Of a stretch of 64,000 nt of DNA, positions 35,270 through 46,200 are shown piece by piece. Every line of letters starts with the position of its first letter. Position 1 is the first letter of the stretch. The translations under genes and the position numbers were made by a program. The notes under the pieces were generated by a model. The model did no database searches. It was not told the DNA's origin and saw only the letters and a program-made list of their open reading frames with translations. Origin of the DNA: Zygnema cylindricum (Eukaryota > Streptophyta > Zygnematophyceae > Zygnematales > Zygnemataceae); contig JBBHKE010003117.1 of the NCBI GenBank assembly GCA_037447655.1, positions 179,557 through 243,556 on the forward strand. Direction: 5' to 3'.

Positions 35270-36598
35270 GGTTATAGGCCCACCATCTAGGGTGCCTATG
35301 TTCGATGGAACACACTTCACTTATTGGGAGTATATTATGGAGGGATTGCTTTTCGAGAAGCACTTATGGGGAATTGTTTCGGGACAAGTGAGATGTCCGC
35401 CACCTGGCTTTGGAGGAGGTTACTATGGAGAATCATCTGAGGCTGCCCAGAATATCAACCGGAGTTCAGATGAATCAAAAGGTGAAGGGAAAAACTTTTT
35501 CGTAGATGGGGAAATAGGGGAGAAGGATAAAAGGACACTTATGGTGAGGGAAGCTATGCTCTCCGCCACATCTTCACTTAGAAGGGTTATAAGTAAAACT
35601 GAAGAAAATGATTGTAAAATTTGGGAGTATAAAAACACTATAGCAAAACATCTTATACTTAGATATGTCTCTAAGTCCATAGCTATCACTCTTTTAGGTC
35701 TTACCAAGTCTTCAGAAATATGGGAAACACCAAGGCAGATTTATAAGAGTGAGACTATTCAGAGGCAGCAGTTAGTAAAATAGGAAATAGAGGCCTATGT
35801 TTATAAAGGCGGGTAACATGATAGAGTTTTTGCAATGATATTGCTGCGATATATGTTGAGCTTGCTAGTGCGGGGTATGTAGAATCTGAGGAGAGAAAGA
35901 TCAATACACTACTCATGAAACTCCCAGAGGAGTACGAAAACATCATTTATCGTATGCAGGCAATGGATGGCTCCTCATGAACTTGGAGCTTTACCATGGG
36001 GATAATTCTTGTGAGGGAAAGCACTTTGGAGCTTCGTAGGGGAAGTGAGAGGGTAATTGCATTTACAGCTGGTGGGGATTAGCGGAAACGTGATGAGAGG
36101 AACGGCGGTGACGAGCGGAAGCGTGATGAGAGGAAGAAAGACGAAGGTAAACCTTATCGGAACTTTGGTGGAAAGAGAGGGAGAGGAAAAGAAAGGGGAG
36201 CTTTGAAAAAGGGTGTTTGTTTCTTTTGTAGAGAACCGGGTCACTATATAGAGGAGTGTCCTTGTTTGGAAGAACTTAGAAGTTGGAATGTGAAAGAGGA
36301 GGAAGAAGGGGAAGAGGAGAAAGAGGATGAAGAAATATTAGAGCTTCTTCACATCGGTAGAATGGAGAAGAGAGAGAAGTACGCAGAAATTACACGAAAG
36401 CAACGATGTGCTTTTGGAGGCATAAGGGAAGTAATAGGAAGGGAGGTACTTGAGGGAGTTGGAAATGATGAGGATGTGAAAGATTGTAAAAATTATGACT
36501 TAGAAATGAGAAAATCAAATCTAGGATACATACATGAAAAAGGGAAAAATAAAAATAATGAGGATAATTTTATAAATATTTTGGAAACAGAAAACTAG
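35250..36598 (+). pseudogene. Element E Gag
   Basis: Starts MEPIEFQVIGPPSRVPMF. A stop at 35781, an indel near 35815 and a stop after DGSS (about 35978, TGA) break the frame. A charged repeat (RKRDER units) is followed by the CCHC knuckle CFFCREPGHYIEEC near 36220 and a Glu-rich stretch. It ends after QRCAFGGIREV, just where autonomous relatives continue into the protease, so the pol deletion begins here. Confidence 0.8.
35270..35284 (+). promoter_or_regulatory. Primer-binding site of element E
   Basis: GGTTATAGGCCCACC; one mismatch to the initiator tRNA-Met complement. Confidence 0.7.
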
Positions 36599-36719
36599 TT
36601 GGAAAGGGAGACTTCAACGGATTTGGAGGAAAGGGGAGAAGTAAAACTAGAGGGGGTTTTAAAGGATAGGGGAGAAAAGAAATATTTAATGAAAAAGTTT
36701 AGGGGAGGAGAAATACTCT

Positions 36720-37232
36720 TTGGGAATCATTATAGAAAGTGATAGTGGAAAGAATTCCATGGGAGAGAGTGAGGAAAGTTCAAAAAATGGGGTGAGTATC
36801 ATGGATAAAAATATGAGCTCGGAAGATGTAGATTTTATGAGGAACTTAGTGGGGAATCTTGATATAACGATAAATATGGGGGGTAATGTTTTGACATCAC
36901 AAATAGGAGTGATGGCATTTATGGGTGGTGTGCCTGTAAAAGGGTTAGCATCTGGGTGTGTGTCGCAGATTGGGGATGGGGCTGGTTTTTTGAATTGCAA
37001 GAGGGAAGTCGGATTTTGTGTGGATGGAAAAGAGATGAGTGGGATAAAATCTTTGCTTGGATTTATGGAAAATTGTATGCTTAATAAAATATGTGACCAG
37101 CAAGATGGAATGTTTATTTCAGCTCATCTAATAGACCTTTTAAAATACGAGAGTATTCTCTTAAAGTTTTATGAGGAGAAAAGAAAGAGGAAAAAGAAAA
37201 GAAGAAAAAAAATATTATATATATATTTTTAG
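36720..37232 (+). pseudogene. Element E tail frame, degenerate RNase H remnant
   Basis: Open frame of 170 codons. Its middle (GLASGCVSQIGDGAGFLNCK, then IKSLLGFMENCM) aligns by eye with copia RNase H in D and A' (RCTSGYVLYVGDGACCWSSK ... WVKSLL). Catalytic residues are not conserved. Rich in Met and Lys towards the end. Confidence 0.55.
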
Positions 37233-37257
37233 TGGGAGTTGAAAAGAAAGTAGACTA

Positions 37258-37272
37258 GAAAATAAGGGGGAG
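37258..37272 (+). promoter_or_regulatory. Polypurine tract of element E
   Basis: AAAATAAGGGGGAG lies directly before the TGTTG of the 3' LTR; F has the same tract at about 42039-42051. Confidence 0.75.
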
Positions 37273-38509
37273 TGTTGAAATTTATGTATTTTCAAGGTCT
37301 GTATTGGAAAAATAAGTAGAGTAAGTCAGCAAAGGCAACCTGCTTCTCGCTCAACTCTCTCCAGTCCCCATACTTGTTGCACTTACTGAAGACCAGAGAG
37401 AGAGCTAGAGCCATGGCTGTCTAAAGAGGATAGACTAATTAGTAGTTTGTACCAAAATGGTTGTGACGGTTCCAGGATTGATCCTGGTACCTACATCCTA
37501 CTACAGACGTTAGCTTTAGCCTATAGCTTAGAGTAAACGATGGCATATTTAGGGTACAATAGGTATTTATACATGGACAAGAAAAGAAATCTAAACAAAC
37601 TAACAAATAACCAAAAACTGCTCTAAACCAGATTTGAACTATGGTCTGTGGCTATATTTGTAGAGGTTAGCCTTAACCAATAAGGCGTTATCGAAACTAT
37701 ACACGTGACGGGTTTCATAAATACATAAACATTAACGCAACAGCTAATTAACAGCAGACTAACCAAAAGGAGCAATTCCTGCATGTACGCGAATCTGAAC
37801 CGTGTAAAATATGTTTTGATCGGACGGCCGGCATTATAGCCGCCACGCGAAGTGAGCTTTTGGCGGCATACGGTGATAGCGTCACGCGGGTACCACGTGG
37901 CGCCACATTATTTGATACCGGAGAAGATGGGAGGAGGAACCATGGCTTCTAATTTGACAGGTGTCACCTTGTAGACCTTGTCGTACAATGGTCGTACAAT
38001 AAGTACATCGCCCATTGTACCTTCTTGTACTATATAGTGTTCCTATTGGACTAGGGTTTAGTAGTAGGTAGTCATGAGTAGGCAGACTAAGACTTAGTGA
38101 TATTTCGGTACCTCTCTCTAAGAGAGCTTGTAACTATAAAGGTCATCTTTGACCAACCATAACTTAATTCTCGGGTGAGCAAATTCAGTGATTCTTTTTG
38201 CTACGGACTCAGGGGAGTCCGTGCTACACAAAGGTGTAGTCGGCTAGAGTCTTTGCATGCCGGGGTAACACTTATTCAGTGGGAAAGTCAAAGTGGGGAA
38301 TATTGTCCAAAACACATATTCACGTTTTGCATTCTGTGGTGGAACTGAGCACACAAAAGGTCTTCTTTTAACAGGGGTGAAGGTGTATTGGGGTTCTAAT
38401 TGTCAAGGGATCATTCATTTGGGTTTATATCAACTTGGAATTGGCACTATCTAGATTAGCTTCTTTTGGATATGCAAATTCTGTGGGCAATGGAGCCCAA
38501 AGAATTTCA
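37273..38509 (+). repeat. 3' LTR of element E (1237 bp)
   Basis: Near-identical to 34035-35269, with scattered substitutions and small indels. It ends at AAAGAATTTCA, carrying a silent copy of the gag start (ATGGAGCCC at 38490), then GGGTC. Confidence 0.92.
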
Positions 38510-38514
38510 GGGTC

Positions 38515-38937
38515 TCAGAAAGACTAAACAGAACTATCACAGAAAGCTCTAGGTCCATGCTTGCGGAAAAGGACGTCGATCCGAAATTTTGGGCTGAAGC
38601 ATTAAATTGTGCAGTTTATATCAAAAATAGGATAAGTTCAAGATCGGTAGAAGCCACTGTTTATGAGATCTGGACGGGTAGAAAACCGAATGTCAGTCAC
38701 TTCAAAGTCTTTGGAAGTAAATGCTTTATTTTGGATACGTCTAATGATAGATGGAAAATGGAACCTCAGGAATTGCCGGGCATTTTGTTAGGATATGATG
38801 ATCACTCTAAAGGTTATAGAGTGTTTGTTTTTGAGAGATAGAAAATCATTGTAGCAAGGAATATCGTTGTGAAAGATGAACTAGACTCGATAGACTTATT
38901 TAAAATGACAGAGCAGCAGAAGCAGCAAAAAGTACAA
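38515..38937 (+). pseudogene. Element C integrase, continued after E, interrupted by F
   Basis: Resumes SERLNRTITESSRSML, then KFWAEALNCAVYIKNRI, PNVSHFKVFGSKCFILD and LLGYDDHSKGYRVFVFER, followed by a stop. It is cut at KVQ by the LTR of F at 38938. The left flank TACAA (38933-38937) is the candidate target duplication for F. C pol 3' of this is not seen. Confidence 0.88.
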
Positions 38938-40129
38938 TGTTGGAATTCAAGTATTTTCTAGGTCTAGAGATTGCAAAATAAAAAGCAAAATAGTAGATAT
39001 TGACAGCCTGCCTCTAACTCCTCCTCAAGTCCCCACACTTGTCGCAGTCACTGAAGACTGGAGGAGGAGTTAGCCATTGGCTTGCCTGTGCTGTCTAGAG
39101 GGAGACAGACAGTTGGACAGACAATTGTTTTATAGGGGGTTTTCTCTAAAAGGTAGTTTTGACAGAGCAAGGATTTGATCCTGGTACCTGCCATTTGTCA
39201 CAACCGCAATAGCCGGTAATCTTATCCAAATAGTCTAAATTGTATTAGATATTACGGGGTATGATATTTATATAAACAGTTACAATAAGACTAATTCATT
39301 TAACTAGAACTATGTGCATACTGCATAGAAACAGTTGTGTAAAGTACGACGTAACGGTACAGATACGAAATAAATACCGCGCAGTTTGTTGACGCCGGAA
39401 AGAATACCGCGCAGGTATTTATGACGGCCACGATTGAAATCCAAATTTGATCGGACGGCCGCGAAGGATGCCAAGATCGCGGCGTACGATTTTGGTGGTT
39501 TGCGATCACCGCCACATTGAGTGACACGTGGTAACACTACATTGGATTGCGGCAACTCCGGAGATTACGGGAACAAATCCGAATATGACACATGTCGACA
39601 TTTTGGCCATGTCGTACAATGGCCGTACATAAAGTACACCGGCACCTATACTTTTCTGTACGGTGCCGTACTTCAGTAGATAGAGTTTTAGAGAGGGAAT
39701 AGGACTTAGATAAATTTTGGGTAGGTAGCTGCCTCTCCCAGAGAGCACCCTGTATAAATGGCAAACTTTGGCCAGCCATAACTATCAATTTTACTTGACC
39801 ATTTTCAGTGATTCTTTTTGCTGCGGACTCAGGGGAGTCCAGGCTACACAGGGGTGTAGTCGGTCAGAGTCTTTGTCTGCCAGGGTGGCTGTATTTCTAA
39901 GGGAAAGTCAAAGTGGGTGAATGTGTCCAATTCTCATATTCTAACTTTGCATTCTGTGGTGGAACTGACCACACAGAAAGTGTTATTTCACAGGGGTGAA
40001 TCTATATTGGGGTTCTGACTGTCAAGGGGTCAGTCACTAAGGTTTATATTAACTTGGAGTCGGCACTATCTAGATAAGCTTCTTTTGGATCTGCATACTC
40101 TGAGGGCCAATGGAGGTCTCAGAGTTTCA
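38938..40129 (+). repeat. 5' LTR of element F (1192 bp)
   Basis: TGTTGGAATTC to GAGTTTCA. A strong stem-loop (39015-39072), antisense tRNA-like segment (about 39160-39240, GGATTTGATCC), CTCTCCCAGAGAG and TATAAAT at 39753. The gag ATG (40110) lies 20 bases before the LTR end. Confidence 0.88.
39015..39072 (+). other. Stem-loop in the U3 part of LTR F
   Basis: Arms 39015-39031 and 39056-39072 pair at 16 of 17 positions, closing a 24-nt loop that contains ACTTGTCGCAGTCACTGA. The start of the 3' LTR (near 42130-42186) has the same structure. Different stem sequences around a similar loop occur in D and E. Confidence 0.75.
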
Positions 40130-41518
40130 GGTTATGGGCCCACCATCTAGGGTGCCTATGTTCGATGGAACAGACTTCACTTATTGGGAGTTTACAATGG
40201 CGGGATTGCTTTTCGAGAAGCACTTATGGGGAATTATTTCGGGACAAGTGAGATGTCCGCCACCTGGCTTTGGAGGAGCTTACTATGGAGATTCATCTGA
40301 GGCTGCCCAAAATATCATCCGGAGCTCAGATGCAACGGAAGGTGAAGGGAAGAATCTTTCCGAGGATGGGGAAATAGGGGAGAAGGAAAAAGGGACACCT
40401 ATGGTGAGGGGAGCTATGCTCTCAGCTATGGTACCACATGTAAGGATTAAACTGAAGAAAATGACAGAAAAGTATGGGAATACAAAAACACTATAGCAAA
40501 ACATCTCATACTTAGATATGTGTCTAAGTCGATAGCTATCACTCTTTTAAGTCTAACCAAGTCTTCAGAGATATGGGAAGCACTAATTCAGATTTATAAG
40601 AGTGAGACTATTCAGAGGCAGCAATTAGTAAAACAGGAAATAGATGCCTACGTTTATAAAGGCGGTAGCATGATAGAGTTTTGCAATGATATTGCTGCGT
40701 TATATGTTGAGCTAGCTAGTGCGGGATATGTAGAATCTGAGGAGAGTAAGATTAATACACTACTTATGAAACTCCCAAGTGAGTACGAAAACATTATTTA
40801 TCGTATGCAGGCAATGGATGGCTCCTCATAGACTTGGAGCTTTACCATGGGGATAATTCTTGTAAGGGAAAGCACTTTGGAGATTCGTAGGGGAAAGGAC
40901 AGGCTCAATGCATTTTCAGCTGGTGGTGATTGGCGGAAGCGTGATGAGAGGAACGACGGTGACGAGCGAAAGCGTGATGAGAAGAATGGTGATGACGAGC
41001 GGAAGCGTGATGAGAGAAAGAAAGACAAAGGTAAACCTTATCGGAACTTTGGTGGAAAGAGAGGGAGAGGAAAAGAAAGGGGAGCTTTGAAAAAGGGGGT
41101 TTGCTTCTTTTGTAGGGAACCGGGTCATTATATGGAGGAATGCCCTTGTTTGGAAAAACTTAGAAGTTGGAATGTGGATGAGGAGGAAGAAGGGGAAGAG
41201 GAGAAAGAGGATGAAGATTTTTTAGAGCTTCTCCGGATTAGTAGTATGGGGAAGAGAGAAAAGCACACAGTAATTGCACGAAGGCAACAGTGTGTTTTTG
41301 GAGGTATAAGGGAAGTAAAGAGAGAGGAGGTACTTGAGGATGTCGAGGAGTGTAGAGTGTATGCCTTACAAATGAGAAAGTCAGTTCTAGGATCCATAAG
41401 TGAAAACGGGAAAGATAAAATTAATGAGGATAATTTTATAGATAATAGGGAACAGAAAACTGGTCGGAAAGGGAGACTTCAACGGATTCCGAGGAAAGGG
41501 GAGAAGAGAAATATTTGA
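40110..41518 (+). pseudogene. Element F Gag
   Basis: Starts MEVSEFQVMGPPSRVPMF; frame shift near 40430; a stop (TAG) after DGSS at about 40828, the same position as the TGA in E. Charged RKRDER repeats (about 40930-41020) precede CFFCREPGHYMEEC (about 41105) and a Glu-rich segment. It ends soon after QQCVFGGIREV, as in E, so both share the same pol deletion. Confidence 0.8.
40130..40144 (+). promoter_or_regulatory. Primer-binding site of element F
   Basis: GGTTATGGGCCCACC, exact complement to the plant-type initiator tRNA-Met anticodon arm. Confidence 0.8.
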
Positions 41519-42051
41519 TTAAAGGTTTACGGGAAAGTAATAGTGGAAAGAATTCCATGGGAGAAAGTGAGGGAAGTTCAGAAAATAGGGTAACTATCAT
41601 GGATAAAAATATGAGTACGAAAGATGTAGATCTTATAAGGAACTTAGTGGGGACTAGTGTTTTTTGGGAATATTTGGGGGTGGATGGATTTGACATCACT
41701 ACTTGGTGTGATGTCACTTGTGAAGATGTGCCTGGAAAAGGGTTAGCATCTGGGTGTATGTTGCAGATTGGAGATGGGGCTGGCTGTTTGGATCGCAAGA
41801 GGGAAATCTGTTGGTGTGTGGATAAAAGAGTGATGAAGTGGATAAAATCTTTGCTCGAATTTATGAAAAATGGGATGTTAAATAAAATGTGTGATGCAAC
41901 TATTATTTCAGTTCATTTAATGCACTGTGTTAAATACTTCAGTTTTATGAAAGGAAAAGGAAAAAGGAAAAAGAAAAGGAAAAAGGGGAGGGGATATTTG
42001 TTTACTTGTTTGTGGAAGTTGAAAGAAAAATAGACTAGAAAATAAGGGGAG
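41519..42051 (+). pseudogene. Element F tail frame with RNase H remnant, then polypurine tract
   Basis: DITTWCDVTCEDVPGKGLAS followed by GCMLQIGDGAGC and WIKSLLEFM aligns by eye with DITTWSDASYGDAPMRR and later RNase H residues in A' (53.2 kb), so it is a degenerate RNase H end. The Asp of DITTW...D is kept but later catalytic residues are not. AAAATAAGGGGAG precedes the 3' LTR. Confidence 0.6.
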
Positions 42052-42231
42052 TGTTGGAATTCAAGTATTTTCTAGGTCTAGAGATTGCAAAATAAAATGC
42101 AAAATAGTAGATATTGACAGCCTGCCTCTAACTCCTCCTCAAGTCCCCACACTTGTCGCAGTCACTGAAGACTGGAGGAGGAGTTAGCCATGGCTGCCTG
42201 TGCTGTCTAGAGGGAGACAGACAATTGGACA
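42052..42231 (+). repeat. 3' LTR of element F, truncated by element D
   Basis: The first 180 bases match 38938-39120 (TGTTGGAATTCAAG, stem-loop, AGCCATGGCT). It is cut at GACAATTGGACA where LTR D starts. Confidence 0.88.
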
Positions 42232-43284
42232 TGTAGAAACTAATGGTTTAATTAGTATTTTCTAGGTATGAAAAGAAATATAGAAGTCGAGGCAGTCTAT
42301 CTCTAACTTCTCTCTCCAACTCTCAAACTTGTCGCAGTCACTGAGAAGTGGGAGAGGAAGCTAGAGCCATGGCTACCTTGGCTATCCTGAGAATTACGGG
42401 AATTTTATATTAGGATTTATTTATTTATTTAAAAGGTATGCGCCGGCGGCAGGATTTGATCCCTGTACCTACCGGCCGGCAGACAGGAAATAGCCGGTAG
42501 CTTTAGCCGTTAGGTATAGGATTAATGTTAAAATACTATATAGTTTGATAATTAATTATATGCGTATACGTACGATAATTCATTTAACTATAATAGATTA
42601 CGGGATACATAAATCCAGTAATATGTAGAGTACGGATTACAATACGGACTCGAAATCAATATCTCGCATTTGTTTCGTAAGTGAAACAAATATCGCGCAT
42701 GTATTTATTACGGCTACGATTAAATCCGAATTTAATCGGACGGTCGGGATTAGCGCCGAGATCGCGGAGGTTGATTTCGGCGGTTTGTGGCCATCGCCAA
42801 ATCGGATGACGCGTGGCGAAATTCCGTTGGATCGTGGAATCTCCGGAGATTATGGTACCGAATTCGGATATGACATGTGTCGACATTTAGGCCATGTCGT
42901 ACAATGTCCGTACCTAAAGTACACCGGCAGCTGTACTTCTGCGTACGGAACTCAATTCTGATTGGTTCCGTACATCAGTAGATAGAGTCTGTGAGAGAGA
43001 TAGGACTTAGAAAAATTTAGAAGATAGGACCCCTCTCTCCCAGAGAGCTTCTGTATAAAAGGTCAACTTTGACCCTCCATAACTTACTGCTCAGGGGAGC
43101 AAATTCAGAGATTCTTTTTGCTACCGACTCAAGGGAGTCTTGCCTTCACAGGGGTGCAGGTGGTCAGGGTTTTTGTCTGCCAGGGTGGCAGTTATTTTTG
43201 CTGGAACACAAAGGGGTCAGGATTTTCCTAGAGGCTTCTTGGAAGCTGTCTACTCTGAGGACTTATGGAGGTCTCAGAGTTTCA
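42232..43284 (+). repeat. 5' LTR of copia-like element D (1053 bp)
   Basis: TGTAGAAACTAATGG to GAGTTTCA. Stem-loop around ACTTGTCGCAGTCACTGA (42307-42360), AGCCATGGCT, antisense tRNA-like segment (42434-42520), CTCTCCCAGAGAG and TATAAAA at 43054. Gag ATG at 43265. Inserted in the 3' LTR of F. Confidence 0.88.
42434..42520 (-). other. tRNA-like cassette inside LTR D (antisense)
   Basis: On the minus strand CTAACGGCTAAAGCTACCGG is A-box-like and GGGATCAAATCCTGCC is B-box-like. The flanking GCCGGCGGCAGG/CCTGCCGCCGGC complementarity resembles a T-arm extension. The best-preserved example together with the copy at 52505-52590. Confidence 0.5.
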
Positions 43285-46200
43285 AGTTATGGGCCCACCC
43301 TCTAGGGTACCAATCTTTAATGGAACTGGCTTCATATACTGGGAAAGTATGATGATAGGAGCTCTATGCGAAAAAAGGTTTTGGGGGATAGTGAGTGGAC
43401 GGTTGGGGCTTCCATCAAGTCTTGGAATTCCTCCAGGGTTTGGAGGAACCAGATTCACCAGGAAAGAGGACCCACCTCAACGGAGGAAACAAAAGAAGGA
43501 GAGGTGGTGGACAAAGGTAAAGAGAAGGAGACGATCACACCAATAGCAACTGGTTCGACATTCATGTCACCTATTCCGAGGAATGAGGAGAATGATACTG
43601 AAACCTGGGACTTCAACAATATGGCGGCAAAGCACTTCATCCTACGCCATCTCACTCAAGGACTTGCATGTCCCTCATTTGCAGGTAGAAAGAGCATCCG
43701 ATCTTTGGATGGCTCTCATAGAGATGTACCGAAGTGGTAAGATTCAGCAACAACAGTTGGCTGATCAGAAAGTTAAAGAGTATGTATACAAAGGGGGAAA
43801 TATGTTGGATTTTTGCAATGAGCTTGCTACACTCTTCATGGAGCTACAGAGTGCGGGAAAAGATTTTAGTGAAAAAGAAAAGGTTAACTGTTTACTGATG
43901 AAGTTACCTGATGAGTTCGTGAACATAGTTTATCGTGTGCAGGACTTGCCTGACTCAAGGTGGATATGGAACTCAGTGGTAGGGATGATTCTCGTTCAAG
44001 AGAATACAATTGAAATCCAAAGGGGAGGAAAGAGTGGCCAAGCCTTGGCAACAGCGACTGATTGGAGGAACAGGGATCCCCGAAAACCGGTCGAAAACTA
44101 TGGGGGTAGGGAGCAGAAAAAACAGGCCGATGAGTTCGAACCAAGGGCTCCCATAGGTCTATGTCACTTTTGTAAGAAACCGGGGCACTATATGGCAGAG
44201 TGCACTAAGCTAAACGAGCTTCGGTTAAAGGAGGGGCAGACCGGTGGTACCCCAAGAGGAAAGAAAAAGGCCCTTGTCACACAGGTACTTGAGGCTGAAT
44301 CCGAGGACGAGGACGATGAGCTCCATTTGGATGAGGAGTTGGAGGCGAAAAATGAGGTCGAAATTCCACAAAGGCAGAAATGTGCTTACGGTGGATTGAA
44401 AGGTGAAGCAGGCTGGATTGTAGATTCAGGTGCCTCCATGCACATGTGTAAGGATAGACACCTGTTCACTAAGATAAGAAAGATTCCCACCGTAGAGATA
44501 GAGTACGGGGATGGGAGGATAGTCACCACTACTCTTGTAGGATCGGTAGATCTAAAAGTGTTAGTAGAAGGAAAGACATTCATATTAACATTCTCCGATG
44601 TATTGTTTATTCCGGAGCTGAACAAAAATCTTATCTCTACATCAGTATTAGATGATAAGGGTTTTTTTACTAGCACTAGGGAAGGAGTCTTTACTGCTAG
44701 TTTTGAGGATGATGTCTATTTCATTGCTGAGAAAGGTAGCCATGGGATATTTAGGCTGATCTTAAGTAATGAAAAGAAGAAACTTTATTATGCTGGTGTT
44801 CATGATATTATGATGTGGCATAAGAGGCTTGGGCATGTGAATCTAGATAAGTTAAGAGAGATGAAAAAGATGGGAGTGGTGGAAGGGATTCAGTTCAGTG
44901 AGAGTGATGATATAAGTGATTGTAGTGGATGTGCTCAAGGTAAAGCACACAGATTACCCTTTCCTAAGTCAGCAACCTACAAGGGAGAAAAAATTCTAGA
45001 TCTAGTACACACAGATATTTGGGGACCGGCTTAAAGTGCCCTCACCGGGGGGGAAGAGATTTATGATGACTATATCTGATGATTGGTCTCGGTATTCCCG
45101 GGTATATTTTTTGAAAAACAAGTCCAAAGTTGAGGATTGTTTTAGACAATATAAAACATGGAGCGAAAAACTCCATGAAACTCCAATCAAGAGAGTAAGG
45201 AGTGACAATGGTGGAGAGTATACTTCTAACCAGTTTGAGGATTTTCTGAGGGAAGATGGGGTTCAACACCAAAAGACAGTTCCAAAAAATCCGGAACAGA
45301 ATGGGGTAGCTGAAAGGTTAAATAGAACACTAAGTGATAGTTCTAGAAGTATGTTGTCAGATAAAAAAATAGGAAAAAGGTTTTGGGCAGAAGCAATGAA
45401 CTGTGCTAATTACCTCAAGAATAGAGTTCTTACTTCAGCTATAAAAGATCAAACACCTTATGAGAGATGGACAGGCCGGAAACCAGACATATCTCACTTA
45501 AAGGTTTTCGGCATTCAAGTGTTCAGTCTAGATACTGATCGGTCTAATTGGAAGCTAGATCCTAAAGGAAAACCGGGATACTTATTAGGATATGATGAAG
45601 ATGTCAAAGAATATAGAGTTTATGATCTAAAAAGGGAAGATATAATCTTAGTAAAGCATCTAGTAGTTATGGATGAAGGAAAGTCTGTGGATCCCTTCAA
45701 ATATACGAAGTCAGTAAAAATCAGATTTGAGTCAGAAAATTCCGATGACTTTGAGCTTCCTAACTATCCAGGTTTTAGAGAAGATGACATTTTTGCAGGA
45801 ACAAATCAGACCGAAAAGGACTCGGCTGTGGAAACTCCAGTGACAACTCTACTCGAAGCGGAAGACGTGGTGGAAATTGATTCGAAATCAAGGGATAGGG
45901 GAGAAGCCGAGTTTGTTCGAAAGAATCCACGAGAACCATCTATTCCGGCCTCAGATTTGAGGGGGGGAGGAGAAGTAGCAAAAGACTGCAAGAAAAACAG
46001 GTTAATAACAAGGTAACTAAACTATCTCATCAAGATGAACCTCAAACTTATGGAGAGGCGATGACTTGTCCATAAAGAAACCGGTGGAAGACAGCCATCA
46101 ATGAGGAGATGGCTTCAATCATGGCAGCCGATACTTGGGAGCTGGTGGACAGTCCACCTAACCGAAAACCAATCGGTTGTAAGTGGGTTTTCAAACTAAA

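Larger units (their letters stand above)
34030..38514 (+). mobile_element. Element E: gag-only copia-like retrotransposon inserted in C
   Basis: Full-length insertion with two LTRs (1235 and 1237 bp), primer-binding site, gag, a decayed tail frame and a polypurine tract. The 5-bp target duplication GGGTC is at 34030-34034 and 38510-38514. Removing it restores the integrase frame of C (NGV to SERLNR). It lacks protease, integrase and RT, so it would need enzymes in trans. Confidence 0.9.
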
